From: Scortum barcoo
Lineage: Eukaryota > Chordata > Actinopteri > Centrarchiformes > Terapontidae
Assembly (NCBI GenBank): GCA_023238725.1
Contig: CM041548.1
Span: 16,203,752-16,267,751 of the forward strand
Direction: 5' to 3'
DNA: 64,000 nucleotides
The notes beneath the pieces were generated by a model. The model was given only the letters and a program-made list of their open reading frames with translations. It did no database searches and had not been told where the DNA came from. The translations under genes were made by a program, and so were the position numbers. Positions 46,561-59,462 of this stretch are shown here, one piece after another; position 1 is the stretch's first letter; every line of letters starts with the position of its first letter.

Positions 46561-49254
46561 CTTAACAACATTGCCCAAAGCTAACACACCAATAAGAGCC
46601 GGGTCTCTAATTTTCTTGTGCTGTTCGCAACACAGGAAGCTGGTGAATTGACACTCTACATAGGTGTGTGAATGTGTTTGACTCTTTTGTGTGTGATATC
46701 ACTGTGATGGATTGGCAATCAATCTAGTGTTTTCCTGCTCCCCACCCACTGCATGCTGGGAAAGGCTCCAGCCACTACTAATGACCCTCAATAGGAAAAA
46801 GTGGGTATAGATAAAACACAGATCTATAATTCTCTTTTTTTTTTCAGCTTCCACTGCACAGCTTTCACTGCTGTTTGTATGTATGTGTGTGTGTGTGCGT
46901 GTGTTGCAGGGATGTCTGAGAACATGATGTGCCTGCTTCTCAGACATCTTTCACACTGCAGCCTGTGCCTTAAAAACAAATGACAACATGAGATTCCTCC
47001 CCGTGCTGTGCCGTCTGCATTGTACTGGAAGCCTCCTTTAAAAGTGTGTAGCAAGTTCGCTCTCAAAGACAGCTTATTCACTGAGGATTCTTTGCTTTGC
47101 CTTGCACGCTTACATAACACCATGCACAATTGATTGGGAGATTTGAGATTATTGTGCATCTTGAAACAAATTGCTGAAGCCAGTCAATACCTCAGTAGAA
47201 ACTGTAGTTGTCTGTAGCTTTTCGGAAAACGCTGGTTGCACCACTTCCAATGACAATGAGTTTGGGGAAAAAGTGCAAAAAGGGGCACGGTGATTAGAAT
47301 GATCTTGACCAGTTGTGACTCCTTCTCGCTTTCTAACTCTCTCACACATGCATCCAAAGCAGAGAGAGAGAGAGAGAGATGACAGGTGCAAAGAGCCTTT
47401 CATGCCAGGCATCTTAAGCTTTTTTAGCACAACTGGCCTTTGGCAAAGTAAAGAAGCGTCGACACCCAAGCACAAACTCGGCAAGTCTGTAATGTACTTC
47501 GGGAGAGAAAAAGACAAAGCAAACAAACATTCAACATCTGCCTCTCGAGACGGAGGCAAGCAAAGCTGCCCTGCCTGGCAACTGCACTCATTTTAGCTGG
47601 CTTTCATCTGGGCTTGGCCTTTTGACAATAGATGCGATTGAAGCAATCTTCACAGCCTGCATTTCTATTTGATTCAAAGGTCATCCATTCAGAATCCGAA
47701 GGTAGAGGGGAAAGGGTGAAGGGGTAGAGAGCTTGTTGTGCCATAAGCAGGCCTTGATGAACGATCGAGGATCTGTGCTCTGTACAATGCGTGCCATTGT
47801 ACACATGAGGATGTATTCATCAGTATGCATCTTCTTATATGTGTGTGGGGGATTACATGTGTTTGCATGCATTGTATGTTACCCAATGTTGTGCTGATGT
47901 TGTGTATGTTGCGTGTGGGTGTGCATGCGCTCTGTTTTGCCGCTGACTTTTAGCTGCAGCATACGCCTGCGATACTGAGACACTGATACTCAGCTCCCTT
48001 CATCTCTTCATGAACTCAAAACTCTTATCCACTCCTGCCACTCCGTCTACACCCCGTGATGACCCCCATCAATTTTCATAATCATCCTTTTTACCCTCCT
48101 TTATTATCGGCCTTCCATCTCTCCCGTCTCTCCAACGCTGTATCCTCATCTCCCTCTTATCTCCTCCTCGTCTTTTCAGAAGATAGCCTCAATCCAAAGC
48201 TGTGCTAAGCTGGCGCAAACTTCAGTCCAATTCTTCTACATAAATATTTCATTTACATTTCTTAAATTATGATCTTATGGGTGACGGCATAGCTGTAAAC
48301 ACTGCTGATGGAAAGTAGGGATGGGAATTTGGGCCAATTTGTGAAGTTTTGAAACCAGCAAATGGATTATTCTCAAATCAAAGGTTTCTAATAATATTTT
48401 AGAGGTCAATGATTAAATGAGACTGCTGCTAGTTTAGAAAAAGGTTCCTTTGATTGTACAGTACTACAACTTTGGTGTCAGATGAAGCACTGTGCAGTGG
48501 GTTGGATTTCCCATTAGGGGTAACAAATGGTAGAAGAGATGAGAAAAAGATTTTTTTGTCCACTCTGACTTAAGAAGAAAGTTGTCTCCATCTGCGCAGA
48601 AGAGGACTGTTGGACTGTTGTTTTCCACCCTTGGGAGTGAATCACATTTCAAGTCAATCAATAATACTTCCTGCCTCTGTCTCATGGTTATATGAAACAG
48701 TGCATGCACAAAATGAATGTACACGATCAATCAAAAAAACCTGAGTATTTACTTGAAATGTTGAAAAAAAAAAAAAAAAGGTGTCTTACTCCAATATAGG
48801 CTCTCAAGGCTTCGGGGGAAGTTGTGAAAGTACATCCTGAGTTTAAAAGAATGATGAATGCTGCGTTCTTGTCTTTGCCGGGGGAAATAATAATGATGAG
48901 ACACATCAATCTTTATTACTCCACCACCCAGTCCAGAACATCCAAGGGCAACAGAAATATTGCACTTACAGAGAACATTTATCTTCACACACCTGCCTAT
49001 AGCTCTAAGCTGCAAGGAAGCAGATGCCTACAAGATGGTTTGGGTTCCTCTTTTGTTATTTTACATGAGAAATGACTAATAACTCAACTCCACGCTGCCA
49101 ACTTTAAGCCGAGTAATAATGGATTTTATTTATAGCGAGCGCCAGAATGACTCAATTTTATATATAACAGGGGATAATCCCTATTTCAATCAGTCGCAGC
49201 CATAATTTACTTGTGTCTCCATTGGAGGGCTCATCTGTCTATCAAGCCGCATCT

Positions 49255-49647
49255 GCTCTCTGATTGGCTTCAACGCGCAAAGCCCCGCCTTCTCGTACCT
49301 GTCGAGCTGTGAGAGGCCGCCGTGGCTTCCCCTTCGCCCCGCCCCTCGCGTTCGCCCCGCCCACTTTCCACCGGCGTTCAATTGCGGGCTCGGTATGCGG
49401 CGCGTGAGCGTGCGTCTCGGGATGTAACGGCGGCTTCCCGGTGTCGCTATCCTCACTTAAAACATATAAACCCAAAACTACACACATACACCGGAGAGGA
49501 GAGGAGGAGAGGGGGGGCGCTCCGGAGAGGGAACACCGGAGGAGACCGAGGGAGTTTACGGCGGCGCGGAGCGGAGCGGAGGGAGACACGGGAGGAGCGC
49601 GGCGGGAGGGACGCCCGAGCAAAACGCAGCCGACGCCGCACGCAGAA
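49255..49647 (+). promoter_or_regulatory. stt3b: stt3b CpG-rich promoter and 5' UTR
   Basis: GC content and CpG frequency rise sharply here compared with the flanks. There is an inverted CCAAT box (ATTGG, 49263-49267), two Sp1-type GC boxes (CGCCCCGCCCC 49335-49345 and CGCCCCGCCC 49353-49362) and no clear TATA box. This is a TATA-less housekeeping promoter. The start site is probably downstream of the GC boxes, and the purine-rich GGAGAGGAGAGG run (about 49495-49520) may lie in the leader. The ATG sits in AAATGGCGG, close to a YY1 core. Confidence 0.75.
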
Positions 49648-49904
49648 ATGGCGGAGCACCACGCAGCCAGCGACGGGAAGCACAAAGCGGCCGCCAACGC
49701 CGGGGGCTCGGCGAACAGCCGGCCCGGCCCCGCGGGTGGAGGCGGAGCGGGCAGAGGAGGCCTGTCTGGCGGGCTGACCCAGCCGGCCGGGTGGCAGTCC
49801 TTACTCTCCTTTAGCATACTCTTCCTGGCCTGCCTCGCCGGATTCAGCTCCAGACTTTTCGCCGTGATCCGGTTCGAGAGCATCATCCACGAGTTCGACC
49901 CCTG
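49648..49904 (+). CDS. stt3b: STT3B oligosaccharyltransferase catalytic subunit, exon 1 (5' partial gene)
   Basis: STT3B is the catalytic subunit of the OST-B complex in the ER membrane. It transfers the lipid-linked oligosaccharide to Asn-X-Ser/Thr and acts largely after translocation. The exon gives 85 residues plus two bases of a Trp codon. Residues 1-40 are a cytosolic tail rich in Ala, Gly and Pro, starting MAEHHAASDGKHK. Then LSGGLTQPAGWQSLLSFSIL leads into the first membrane helix and FSSRLFAVIRFESIIHEFDP, almost identical to human STT3B. The acidic residues before DPW start the first luminal loop, which contributes to metal and substrate binding in this family. The long N-terminal tail with LSGGL(S/T)QPAGW separates it from STT3A. 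The ATG has a strong context (G at -3, G at +4). The donor is GTAAGG at 49905. The rest of the gene is outside the window. Confidence 0.96.
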
Positions 49905-50123
49905 GTAAGGCGGATAGTCCCCCGGTGGTAGTTTGTGTTTGCGGGAGGAACTGAAGTCAAAATCCGGTCCAGGGGAAGAAGTGATTTATTTTTTTTAATT
50001 TAATATAACGCGTTGTTGTGTGTTATCTCACTCTCCGGACTGTTTGAACCCCGCTCACATGGTCTCCTTTAAAGCTAGCTCCTCACATTTCTTCAGGGCA
50101 AACTCTTTTGTTGTATTGTTTTA

Positions 50124-50124
<1 letters not shown>

Positions 50125-50168
<44 letters not shown>
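50125..50168. repeat. (TG)n microsatellite
   Basis: 44 bases of TG, 220 bases into stt3b intron 1. Confidence 0.97.
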
Positions 50169-50169
<1 letters not shown>

Positions 50170-50722
50170 TCAGGGGTCAGTATTGTGCTCTGTCTAAAGG
50201 AACCTTGACATTTAAGACGTGATTCCGCCCTTTGACCACATCTCCTGCAGACTGACACGGTGAGGAGGAGGCTGCAAGGCGAGGCGCAACTTTAGTTTAA
50301 GGTTTGCAGGAAACAACCGGGAGCATGCTTTTTTTTTCTCCCGCTGCAAACACGAAGTTGAAATGGTTGCTTGCATGAAAGGAGGGGTATCGCTTCAGCT
50401 GGGGTCGATATGATTGACTGGGGGAGCGTTTTCTGCAGGGATACGACCCCCTCCCCTTTCCCTTCCTCCTCCTTTTAAGAGTTGAACATAACTTAGCTGA
50501 TGATTTGTATAAACCCCGAAGAGAGACGTGCATGATGCACAACACGAGAAGGTTTTTTTTTCCGTGCAATTTCCTCAGTCGGGTGAAAGCAGGCTGCTTT
50601 GTGACCCGGAAGCCAAACTGATCCGGTCTGGTGTGTCTGTCATCACAATGCAGGATTATTCCGCCTTGTAACAGTGTCACATGGGCCCACAAGTGTCCAC
50701 CTGGTTGCAATGCGCTGTCATT

Positions 50723-50729
<7 letters not shown>

Positions 50730-50754
<25 letters not shown>

Positions 50755-50755
50755 C
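50730..50755. repeat. (CT)n microsatellite
   Basis: 26 bases of CT followed by a short CA-rich tail to about 50781, in stt3b intron 1. Confidence 0.95.
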
Positions 50756-52987
50756 ACATACACACTCACATATACACACACTGTGGCTGATGCATTAATT
50801 TATTAATTTTCAAGGACAGGTGCTCCATCTTCTTCAGGGTGACACTCGCCTCTTGAATTATGTTGATAACTTGATTGTATCTTATCACCAAGGGCCAAGG
50901 CTCGTGGACAAAGTGGGGTGCAGTGAGAGGTCCAGCATGGTTCAGCAGGAGAGGCCCTGACCTCTTGCTTTTTGAGATTTGCACCAGAGGGCCGACCTCA
51001 GCTCTGTTAATGTGCAGCCCCCCGATACTCATTAGAAGCTGCATACTTTCTTTACGGCCCCTCTCAGTACATCCGATTAACGTCCCGGGTGGTCGAGCAG
51101 CCTGTGTGTTACTTACACTGTTTTTTTTTTCCTGCTGCAGTTCGCAGGGAAAGCCAGAGTGGCTTTGCCTCACCACGAGGCGATAAAGCGGCATCAGCTT
51201 CCACCGGTTATACAGACCTTAAAACTGCACAGCTCTCTGGCAGTGTGTCACAGAAAAGAAAGCAAAGGCACCCTTTTGATATTTGGGAGTTTAAAAGCCC
51301 TCGCAGCTATGAGCAGTCTGCATCTGTTGTTGTTCTTTAAATTTTTCCTCTTGGACCCCCGTAAACAAAGCAATGCTTGGATTAAGCCTTCTGTTGCAGG
51401 CTGAAATGTGCTAAATGGTGAATTCGGTCACAAAGCAAGGTGTTTTTAGAAAATATTTTTAGGATGGCTCACTCAATAAGTAGAAAAGGCGTTGGAGACT
51501 ACAAGCAGTCGGCGTTACATACAAAAAATAACTTCATGAAAACAGATTTACCAACAGGATATGCTTAGTCAACTATTTATGAATCTTGCCACACTCTTCC
51601 CTCCCCCTCTAGTTATCTTTTGACCCCGTGTGTAATCCTGATCAGTTCTCTGAGAACCATTGCCCTACATTTATACAATCATCAATGCCCTTGGGAACTC
51701 TTCCACGTGTATGGTGGCCATAACACTAGAGTTTTCGTATAGATTAACACATAAACCTGACCCCAGTGAGTACTGTTTATGCCAAGAATACTAAATGGAA
51801 CATCATTTAAAGATTTATTCTGGTTTCTCGTGTTCAGTCTTAGAGATGAGATCACTCTGTCTCTCTCTAAACAACAGCTTTTTTTTTTTTTTTTTGTGAT
51901 TATGCTGCACTACAACTTCCTCACCTTTTTTCTCCACAGCCAGAAAATAAAGGTGTATTTTACAAATGCAGGTGCTAGCGATGCTGATTAGAGGCGGCTG
52001 TCACTCCCAGACACACGATTAGTGCCGTCGTCGTCTGAGTCTCTGGATGCTGTTATTGATTTTCTTTCTTTTTTTTTCCCTTTCCTCCTCTCCCTGCGAA
52101 GAGCTTCAAATTATCTGCAGCTAACTATTACGTTAAACAAGCTGGCAATTTGAAGAATCAAGATTGGATTTACAAGTTCCCAAATGTCAGGCTTTTTCTG
52201 CACTATGCAAACACCACAAGCTGTACTGATTTTTTTGTAGGCGAGTCCCTGATATGACTTGCCCGTTATCTGGCTGTGCTCATTTTGCTTCTCTTAATAT
52301 TTGTTGATCATTCTTTGACCACGCAGGCCTTTGTTGGCATTCAAGTGAGATTCCTTCTCCATCTTTTCCATTCATGAAAGTAATTCATTTCTCAAGATGT
52401 GTCCTGACTTAAAATGAATGCTCAGTTTTCTTAATTGGCAGTGAGTCAATGGATGGTTTCTGCTAAGAATATTATCATGACTGCCTGCTAAACCCTATCT
52501 TGTGGAGGTGTAACTCTAGACCCCGCTGGTACAAATACATCTTTTTTTTTTTTTTTTTTTTGAGAAGCACCTGTATTTGCCAAGCTGTTTGTGGAAGGAA
52601 AATATAACTAGACTGAAAACTGTATGGCGAAACACATAGATGTGTATACTGGAGGGACGCTTTCCTTGGAAGCAGTCAGGTTTGCCCCCCCCCCTCCCAT
52701 CCTCAGTTATGTCAGGAAGCGAAGTCCGTTCTGACAGTAGAGTGAGGGGAGAAGAAGTGTCTCTGTCAGGCAAATAACGAGCTGGATACTCGGGTATAGC
52801 AGCACAGATGTATACATCCTCAATTGCACGCTTTCACTCTTACTCTCCTCGACCGGTCAGCCATCACAACCGCTGCTGTTTCGCATGACTGCAGCTTTGT
52901 TCAAGGTCTAGGTGGATGCTCACCTCGTGTCTTTGGGGATGTTAGCTTTGAGCATCCAAGGTCCACTTAAATGCATGTGTTTGGAGA

Positions 52988-53170
52988 TATGTGGGGCTGA
53001 AATGATAAGCTGATGAATCTGCTAGTTTGCCAAACAATTATTTAAGTCATTTATCATGTGGAGGACAAAATTGTGCAGGCCACAGTTAATTGGAGGTTTT
53101 GCTGCTTCATATAATTGTGAATTGAATATTATGTGTTTTCAACTGTAGGTCACAAAAACAAGTAAATCTA
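52988..53170. repeat. Teleost interspersed repeat, one orientation
   Basis: GGGGCTGAAATGATAAGCTG, CAATTATTTAAGTCATTTATC, TTTTGCTGCTTCATATAATTG, TGAATTGAATATTATGTGTT and TAGGTCACAAAAACAAG follow the order of a common fish repeat. The 59463 copy reads in the opposite sense. Confidence 0.55.
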
Positions 53171-54634
53171 AAGCAGCTCTTCGGAACCTTTGGTTTTGTG
53201 TTGATTTTTGCGAATGAAGCAACCCAAGTTCAGCCAGAGCAAATCCCAGCACTGTTTTGTCTGATGTCACAGAAGAATCTGACCTGATGGCATGTATTAA
53301 GAATAACTATTAGAAACAGAAAATAGAAATGGCCAATCTTCCCGCTGTTGGTCCGATTTGCTAATGTGGGTCTTACAGAGCCATCAGTGTTGTTTCATAA
53401 CCAGATCAATTCTCCATAGACTACGTTTAACTAAAAATGCACAAATCAAACATTTTTTCCTTTTCCAGTGCCGACTGATAACCAGTACTGCTTTTTCCCA
53501 AATTTAAATATGTTTTCTTCACTGCATGAAACTCATTTGAACCCCTTTTTTATGAAAAATAATACCAGAGGGGGGTTGCATGTAATACTAGCTACTGATC
53601 TGGTGACCCAGCATCAACAAATGAATGTAACCAATAGTGGAAACATTCATTTTTATAAAGACGCTTGTAAAGAAACTATATATAATGTGAGTTGCTGATG
53701 TTTGCTCGAACAGGACAGCATCTTATATAAAGTAAAACAATAATCAGTTAGGGTATTGTGATTGTATATTGTATTGTAGAGACTGGTGCTGGTTATGAAG
53801 GCTGAAAACGGCATGATTGCTAACAATAGGTGCATTGAATGTTTATGCATTTCCCTGCAAAATCAGAAGTCTTAAAGTTATTTAGGTAAGTTTAAAAGGT
53901 TATTTTCAGGTTAAGGTAAGAGACAGTTGGGATTATAGTATCTGTGCCATCTGCTGCTGGAGTGTTTGTGTGCCATCTGCGTGCACACTCACTACAGCAG
54001 CGTTGCCAGTTTAAGAGAAGATTTTCAGCCCAAGAGCGATTGGAAAACTGCCTAACATGCTCTAAAACCATCGCCCAATTTCTGCTCTTTCTTTCAGCCG
54101 ATCTTTCCTCCTCTCTCCCCTTTTTTACTCTACAGAATTTGGGATTGATTGATTTTTCTAAAAATTGAAACAACCACTTATTATATCACCTGGGTGCGAA
54201 TCCTGCAAAAGGCAGCTCAGACGACACTACAAATGGAAAGTGATATAGAATCTCAGACCTATTTGAAGAGAGTGACATTATTTTATGTGAGACGCAAAGA
54301 AAACATCCAGCAATATTCACTTGCTTTTGCTAGTTAATCCCAAGTTAAGAGCTGTGTGATTTAACACCTGAAATGTCAGTAGTTTGATGCCTTGAACAAT
54401 CTCAAACCACACTTTGATATCGGTTAACACCTCAGAAAGTGCTTCTGACCTCTTTGATAATACAGTCTTTGCTTCTGAAAGTTGTTAAGTGCTGCGAAAA
54501 TGAAATCTCCCCACAAGTGATGCCACCACCTCAGCTTATTTTTGAAAAGCCAGCCAAATTAGTGGGGGTATCAGCTTTTAAGTGGTCTCACTCTCCCCTC
54601 CCCTCTTTCTCTTTCTCTCTCCTTCCGTCTTCCT

Positions 54635-54660
54635 CACACACACACACACACACACACACA
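54635..54660. repeat. (CA)n microsatellite
   Basis: 26 bases of CA followed by A6, after a CT-rich run. Confidence 0.95.
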
Positions 54661-54975
54661 AAAAAACATGACGTCTATCTCAAAGCAGATTAAGCCATCC
54701 CAGGAGCGGCTGCTGGCACAGCACACACGTTAGCTAGTGCAGTAGTGTGGGAAAATGGAGAATAAGTCGTGATTGATCTTCCTACCAGACTCTTGGCTGG
54801 AGCTGTGATCCCTGCCTAAACCCCCGACTGAGTGTCCAACAGCTTATGAAATATTCAGCGTTGAGAGGGTGTCCTGTTACCTGCGGTAGAAAAAAAAAGT
54901 TTTAGCCAGGGCCCATCCTCTGTCATTACAGGCCGATTTCCGAGGCTCACATTATGCTTTGTTTAATAGATCGGA

Positions 54976-54996
54976 GTTACCACGGCAACCTATTGG
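54976..54996. promoter_or_regulatory. RFX X-box followed by inverted CCAAT box
   Basis: GTTACCACGGCAAC (54976-54989) fits the X-box form GTNRCC-N2-RGYAAC. ATTGG, the reverse of CCAAT, follows at 54992-54996. The surrounding 100 bases are unique and contain TTTAATAGATC and TCATAGCATACC. This looks like part of an intronic enhancer. Confidence 0.5.
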
Positions 54997-55679
54997 CCAT
55001 TTCATAGCATACCTCAGCGGCAGCGGTAATGACTGGTTTGGCTCCGGCTCTTTTGTCTCTGCTCCAGACACGCAGGCCAGGCCTTCTCACACACAAAACA
55101 TATCACAACACTCGCAGGACACAAAAAAGCTGAGAGAGCTAACACACTTTTTATTCTCCCTTGCAGAACTTTTAACTTTCCCCTCAGACACGAGACTTGA
55201 TGTCGAGCCCCTGATGATTAAGTGCTATTTCCCGGGCCGGGCCTCCCAGCAGATGAGTGTCAGGCATAGCTGGGGAACCTGTGAATGTGAAGTGTGTGTG
55301 TCTGTGTGTGTCTGTGTCTGAGATGGAGAGCGACAGATCTGTTCCAGGGCACCCGGGGCACGTGTGATGAGCTAAAATGGGAGGGTGCATCAGGCACGGG
55401 GACACCAACGGCTATCACAATGAAAAGCATACAAAAAACACAAATTCATACCAGGTTTTGTCATTTGTTTCATTTATTCTATAGAGGAATAGGCTAGGTC
55501 GGTTCTGTCTTCATAACCTCTGTTCTGAGGTTGTCCTCTCTGCCCTGGATAATGTGTAGAAAATTGTGCATTAAGCTTTTTTTGCAGGCTTATTCCAGGA
55601 TGTTGTTGAGGCCAATAAATGAGGACACTATTCAGCGTACAGGTGAAAGGCACTGCTTGACTCATTCACAGTGAATAGA

Positions 55680-56190
55680 GGTAGCTGATGTCCCAGTTTT
55701 TAGCCCACAATTTGCCTGTCAGCCAATTTGGTCGGGCCATTCTGAGAGTGTTTGCAAGATTGCCACCAAACAAGAGGTGCTTGTCAGCAGCCCGGAGGCC
55801 ACGCGAGTCACAGATGCCTTGATGGAGGATAATGGCAGTGAGTGGTAGCCCAATTTGTTAGCGTGATGAATTGCCTCTGCTGCGCATTCAGAGCAATATT
55901 TGTGTTTGTGTGCTCACCCGCACATTATAAGCTTCACAGGGTGTTTGGAGCCAATTTAAGTATTTGTTTAATTTTACATTTAATTACATGGGGGTGGGAG
56001 AGGTTCAGCATAACCCTCCACTTGCATAAGCTACAGTGCAAAGTAGCCGTGGCTATTATTCATTGCAAATTACCTTGAGTTGCTCCTCTGCCCCACCTTG
56101 CTGAACCGCAGTCTTCTCGCTAGCTTTGGCAGCCGCCTGCTAATGAGGTTTTAAGAGCATTGTCCTCTGACAGCTTGGAGCACTGTGTTC
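55680..56190. promoter_or_regulatory. Possible intronic enhancer block in stt3b
   Basis: About 500 bases of unique sequence with ATTCATTGCAAATTA near 56056, a near octamer (TTGCAAAT), TTTAATTACATG near 55979 and GCTAATGAGG near 56139, the kinds of POU and homeodomain cores seen in developmental enhancers. The call rests on motif content only. Confidence 0.3.
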
Positions 56191-57090
56191 CAACACTTTG
56201 CTTTTTATTGAAGGCTAAAGAGCACGATCTTGTACTCATAAACTTTCAAACATGGCAGCAATGCAACACAAGCAGCCGATTACACCCAGTCCTGGTGCTT
56301 ACACCTCAACATTTACGATAATGGCAGTGTTTTCCGCACTGTACTTAAACTAACCAGCAGTGGGCTGCCACAGTTTAATTCAGTTAAATGTTCTTTATTT
56401 CAGGCAGTGGGTCCATAGTGAAAACCACAAAAAACGTAAAATTTTCTCCACAACAATTGAAATGATTCCTGTGTTGTTCTTGTTATGTTTCTAATGAACT
56501 GTCTCCACATAGTAACAGCTATGACACACATAGAGACGAGCACTAATGTGAAATTATTATTAATTATTATTAATATTTCACATCGACATAATGCTAAAGT
56601 TTCTCACGGTCTCTGCACATTCTCTCGCTGTGGTAGCCGGGTGTTTGTTTGAGGGACAGTTTGCACTAATCATTGAAACACTTGTGGGTGGTCTCCTCTC
56701 AGCTGCTGGTAGCTGAAGTGTGACGCCATTTTTGTTTGCACAGGACTGAATCACGGCATCGAAACTGGATTTGCATTCATACAACAAGTATTTGGCATGG
56801 AAAGTACTGCTTTGAAGGCTGCAGTGATGTTGACGAAAGGTGTTGAGTAAATGTAAGACTGAAACTAAATGTGTGAGTAATTTGATGTTCATGTAGTTGT
56901 AGTTGTACTTTAAAAAAGTTTGAATAAGATTCATATAAATGTCTAACTAGCAGTGTCGAACACTGTTTCCTCCGCTGGAACTGATCTCAGATTGGGCCCA
57001 GAAACAAACTTAGATAGCAGAACGAAATTTATCCCCTGTGTTCTCATCTAAAGAAAAGACTGGACAAACTTCATGCACACACTCTCACAT

Positions 57091-57092
<2 letters not shown>

Positions 57093-57122
<30 letters not shown>
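57093..57122. repeat. (GT)n microsatellite
   Basis: 30 bases of GT in stt3b intron 1. Confidence 0.95.
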
Positions 57123-57123
<1 letters not shown>

Positions 57124-59285
57124 GCACAGAAGTGGAGATGCGTGGTTGTTTCAGCTTTTGTCAAGCTGTTTTGTTCTGCGTTGTCATGTGTGCTTTGATG
57201 TGATTGTTGTTCCATAACCACACAGCCTGCAGAACTCATCCATCCGAGGAAACGCAGAAGGAGCGACGTGTCCGCATAACAAATGCAAGGCTGTAATTGA
57301 CGGTACTCCATTTGAATGCCTGTGTGAGTGCAGTCTCCTGTGTGTTTTCCTATAGCCGTTTCTACATCAGTAGTAGAAACGTGTGGCTGGTCAGCAGTCA
57401 GTCTTCATGCTTCAAGTCTCTTCCATCTCTGTGAACTGAGACATGCTGGACAAGTAATATTGGTTTTACAGGGTGCAGTATTAGATTTTGAAAATGGGAT
57501 TACAAAGTAAGACTTTGCATGCAGATTCTGTTCAAGGATGAGAATCTCCGTGAAAGACCAAACAATGATAGACAAACAGGTGCAGATGATGCATGTGCAG
57601 ACTCAACCCCAAAGTAGGACTTATCCCGAGGGGAACAAATGGAGTTATACTTGCACAAGAAAACCCAATATCTGCTTGTTTGACAGTTCTATGACTTTGT
57701 CGGCGGATACTGCAGATCAGTGTCGGTCACACAGTTCTTGAATATTGGCTCAGCCTTATTGTTTTCCCTTTTCTCCTTCATGTCGGCTTTGAAGTGGTCC
57801 TTGGTGCTTTTTGGATGGTGTGGGGTGGATGCGGGGCAGCAGGAACAGAGAGGATCTGTGCTCATCATACATCCCTGTCCTCTTACTGACAGGAGTCAGC
57901 GTGCAGCTCTGTGGGCAAGCGCACCTGCATACAGAGAGGAGAAGAAAGGAGGAGTGAGAGAAGCGGTGGTAGGATGGTAGGAGGCGGAGAGGGAGAGAAG
58001 AAATTGATGCCTGCCAGGCATCCAATCTGAGGGAGGTTTTGGTTACAGAGCCAAAGCGATTTCATTGTTCCAAACACTGCTTCATCAGTTTGTTTGTGTT
58101 TTTTTTTTTTTTTTTTGTATGTGCATGTACATTTCTGCGCTTTTATGCCATGGCGATTTATTATTTTCTCAGCCTCAGGTTAAATTGAATGTCTTGTGCA
58201 GCTGATAGACTACTTACAGCAGAGCCCATTTAATAAGATCAGCTGCTTAAAGCATCTCCAAAGCATTACTGAATAGTTAAAAAAGCTCAACTCAGCTTAT
58301 TCTGGAGTAGTTTTTCTCCTTTCTGTATAATCCCACCAACATTTTGCAGAAACTCCACAGCAATTCACTGTTTAGCATCGGCAGGTAGAGTGCTAAGAAC
58401 TGGCTTAATCAAATAAATCCCAAAGGAGAGGTTATTATGAAGTGGGGTAGCTGCAGCCACACTGTGGTGCTTGCTGTAATAGTTAAGACATTTGGGTTCT
58501 CCACTCAGTGAACTCGTTATCTCTTCTATTACCACCGCATGTTTCACACAGAGATTTTCCTGCTTAATTCTGCGTGTGTTGTTATGCCCTTGGGCTGCGT
58601 CCCTGGTTAGATGATTGGCTAGCGATCAGTTTGGCACCTCTTAAATGCCTCATGTTCTGTTGTCATTTATATTCTGTTATGTCTTCTTTGGAAGCCTTTT
58701 TATTCCCTTTTTTCCTCCTTTCAAGGTAAGATTTCTATAAGCCTTTTGCATAATTTTGTGTCTCATGCATATGAATCAGTTTTAAAATTGTTATTGTAAT
58801 TCAGCAGTCTGTTTTCAGCCCCTTTATCGCTATGTAAATAAATTAAACCCATAACTAAAGCTGATCTCTGATATGATGTTATTGTATTTCCTAGAAAGTG
58901 CTACATGCTTCTGCCTTTTCTCCCACCACTCAGTTTTGTTGCTATAACAGCAAATCTTCCAGCACATCGTCTTTTGGAAGAATATCGATAAACTCTGGAA
59001 CAGTCGTCCCTTCAGTTTTGCCTGTACATGTTGTCTCCTGAGATTACATGTGTTTGTGCTTTGGTTTTCTGTTAATCCAACAGAGAAGTGTTACGAATTC
59101 AAAATACTCCCACTGTTGCCCTTGACCAAAGAACTGGCCTCAGAACTTAAGCTGGTCCCTGAGGGTCCATGCAGTGGCTTTCCATAGCACTTGAAATGAG
59201 GATGTAACAAATGCAGAGGATGATTTTCTTATGGGAATAATGTAACTAGGAAGGACTGTTTTTTCAAGAGGAGTAGATGGATAAA

Positions 59286-59462
59286 TGTTAAATGGCGGCA
59301 TTCATACAGTGCTTTCATCCAATAGACTTTACAGCAATTTACTCACACACTGTTGGCAGCGAGCCTGGACTGACCTTTGGGAGCAATTTGGGGTTAAGTG
59401 ACTTCCCCAAAGACTTCGACATGTGTGGAGGAGAAGGTGGGAATCGAACAACCAGCTCTAAA
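59286..59462. repeat. Teleost repeat ending in a GGGGTTAAGTGACTT block
   Basis: GGCGGCATTCATACAGTGCT, GAGCAATTTGGGGTTAAGTG, CTTCCCCAAAGACTTCGACA and GGTGGGAATCGAACAACCAG form the tail of a very common fish element. An open frame of 137 codons crosses it but is repeat-derived. Confidence 0.6.

Noticed and set aside
47149..47559. 136-codon open frame on the minus strand in the spacer
   Set aside because: It runs through an AG repeat, and the SLSLSLS part is microsatellite translation.
49645..49656. TISU-type initiator at the stt3b ATG
   Set aside because: ATGGCGG matches, but the bases before the ATG do not fit the element; only a YY1-like core remains.
49242..49886. 214-codon open frame on the minus strand over stt3b exon 1
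   Set aside because: It is the antisense shadow of a GC-rich, stop-poor promoter and exon. Its composition is Pro/Arg/Ala-rich with no family motif.
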